Origin: UBA8514 sp034933685
Lineage (GTDB): Bacteria; Bacillota; Clostridia; Lachnospirales; Anaerotignaceae
Direction: 5' to 3'
Assembly: GCA_034933685.1 (NCBI GenBank)
Contig: JAYFNB010000011.1
Span: 1 to 64,000 of the forward strand
Length of the DNA stretch: 64,000 nt
In this document: piece by piece, positions 63,901 to 64,000 of the stretch
Layout of the letters: the number at the start of each line of letters is the position of its first letter
How positions within the stretch are numbered: the first letter of the stretch is position 1
The notes under the pieces: model-generated
Told to the model about the DNA's origin: nothing
Database searches by the model: none
What the model saw: only the letters and a program-made list of their open reading frames with translations
Made by a program: the position numbers and the translations under genes

Positions 63901-64000
63901 ATGATAAGAATAATAGACGCAACATTAGCTAATTTAGACCATTATAATGTAAGCCAAGAACAATTGTATGCATTTTGTAAGTATATTGGGCAGATTGGAA
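63901..64000 (+). CDS. start of a nifV/homocitrate-synthase-like gene (cut by window end)
   Basis: A 33-codon start of a gene after GGGGTGAG. MIRIIDATLANLDHY resembles the first strand of homocitrate/isopropylmalate synthases, in which DxTLRDG binds the metal. Here RDG is replaced (DATLANL), as might be expected for a split or degenerate NifV subunit. The position behind nifN-nifB fits nifV. The rest lies outside the window. Confidence 0.5.
   Translation, partial: MIRIIDATLANLDHYNVSQEQLYAFCKYIGQIG

Overview
The window comes from a low-GC Gram-positive anaerobe, most likely a member of the Clostridia. The evidence is AT-rich DNA, strong purine-rich Shine-Dalgarno sites, Firmicutes-type rRNA and tRNA genes, a clostridial nif layout with a fused nifN-nifB gene, and a clostridial prophage. 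No closer name can be supported from the sequence alone.

Layout: (1) 119-3384, a 23S rRNA gene followed by tRNA-Thr and initiator tRNA-fMet. No 5S gene lies between 23S and the tRNAs, and the tRNA pair has its own promoter. (2) About 3375-41995, a 38.6-kb prophage integrated at the 3' end of tRNA-fMet, bounded by an 11-bp direct repeat. Its leftward arm carries a serine integrase, a lipoprotein and a repressor. The rightward early region holds many small Cys-rich proteins, a PAPS-reductase-like protein, HNH, AbrB, HUH-type Rep, RecU-like, ParA and ParB proteins, and a late regulator. The late region has a lambda-like head module (GpA-type terminase, portal, ClpP-type protease with nested scaffold, gpD- and gpE-like proteins) joined to a contractile P2/Mu-like tail (sheath, tube, frameshifted chaperone, tape measure, baseplate, fibre) and a lysis cassette. 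(3) 42005-51566, host DNA: the displaced tRNA terminator, a PucR-type regulator, a methionine gamma-lyase-like enzyme, an M20 amidohydrolase, an M24 creatinase/ectoine-hydrolase-like protein, a DctQMP TRAP transporter, and a broken DUF1874 (ring nuclease/AcrIII-1-like) gene. (4) 51824-64000, molybdate transport and nitrogen fixation: modABC, nifH, nifI1, nifI2, nifD, nifK, nifE, nifN-nifB, a 2Fe-2S ferredoxin, and the start of a nifV-like gene cut by the window end.

How it works together: the ABC system supplies molybdate. NifB and NifEN build the cofactor, NifDK with NifH reduces N2, and the PII-like NifI1/NifI2 pair can switch the enzyme off when nitrogen is plentiful. The TRAP cluster probably imports and hydrolyses a small N-acylated or ectoine-like solute. 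In the prophage, integration changes several things at once. It separates the tRNA operon from its terminator, leaves int antisense to tRNA read-through, and replaces the last 32 codons of int with two codons. A leftward promoter-terminator unit at 11838-11960 predicts a small phage RNA of about 88 nt.
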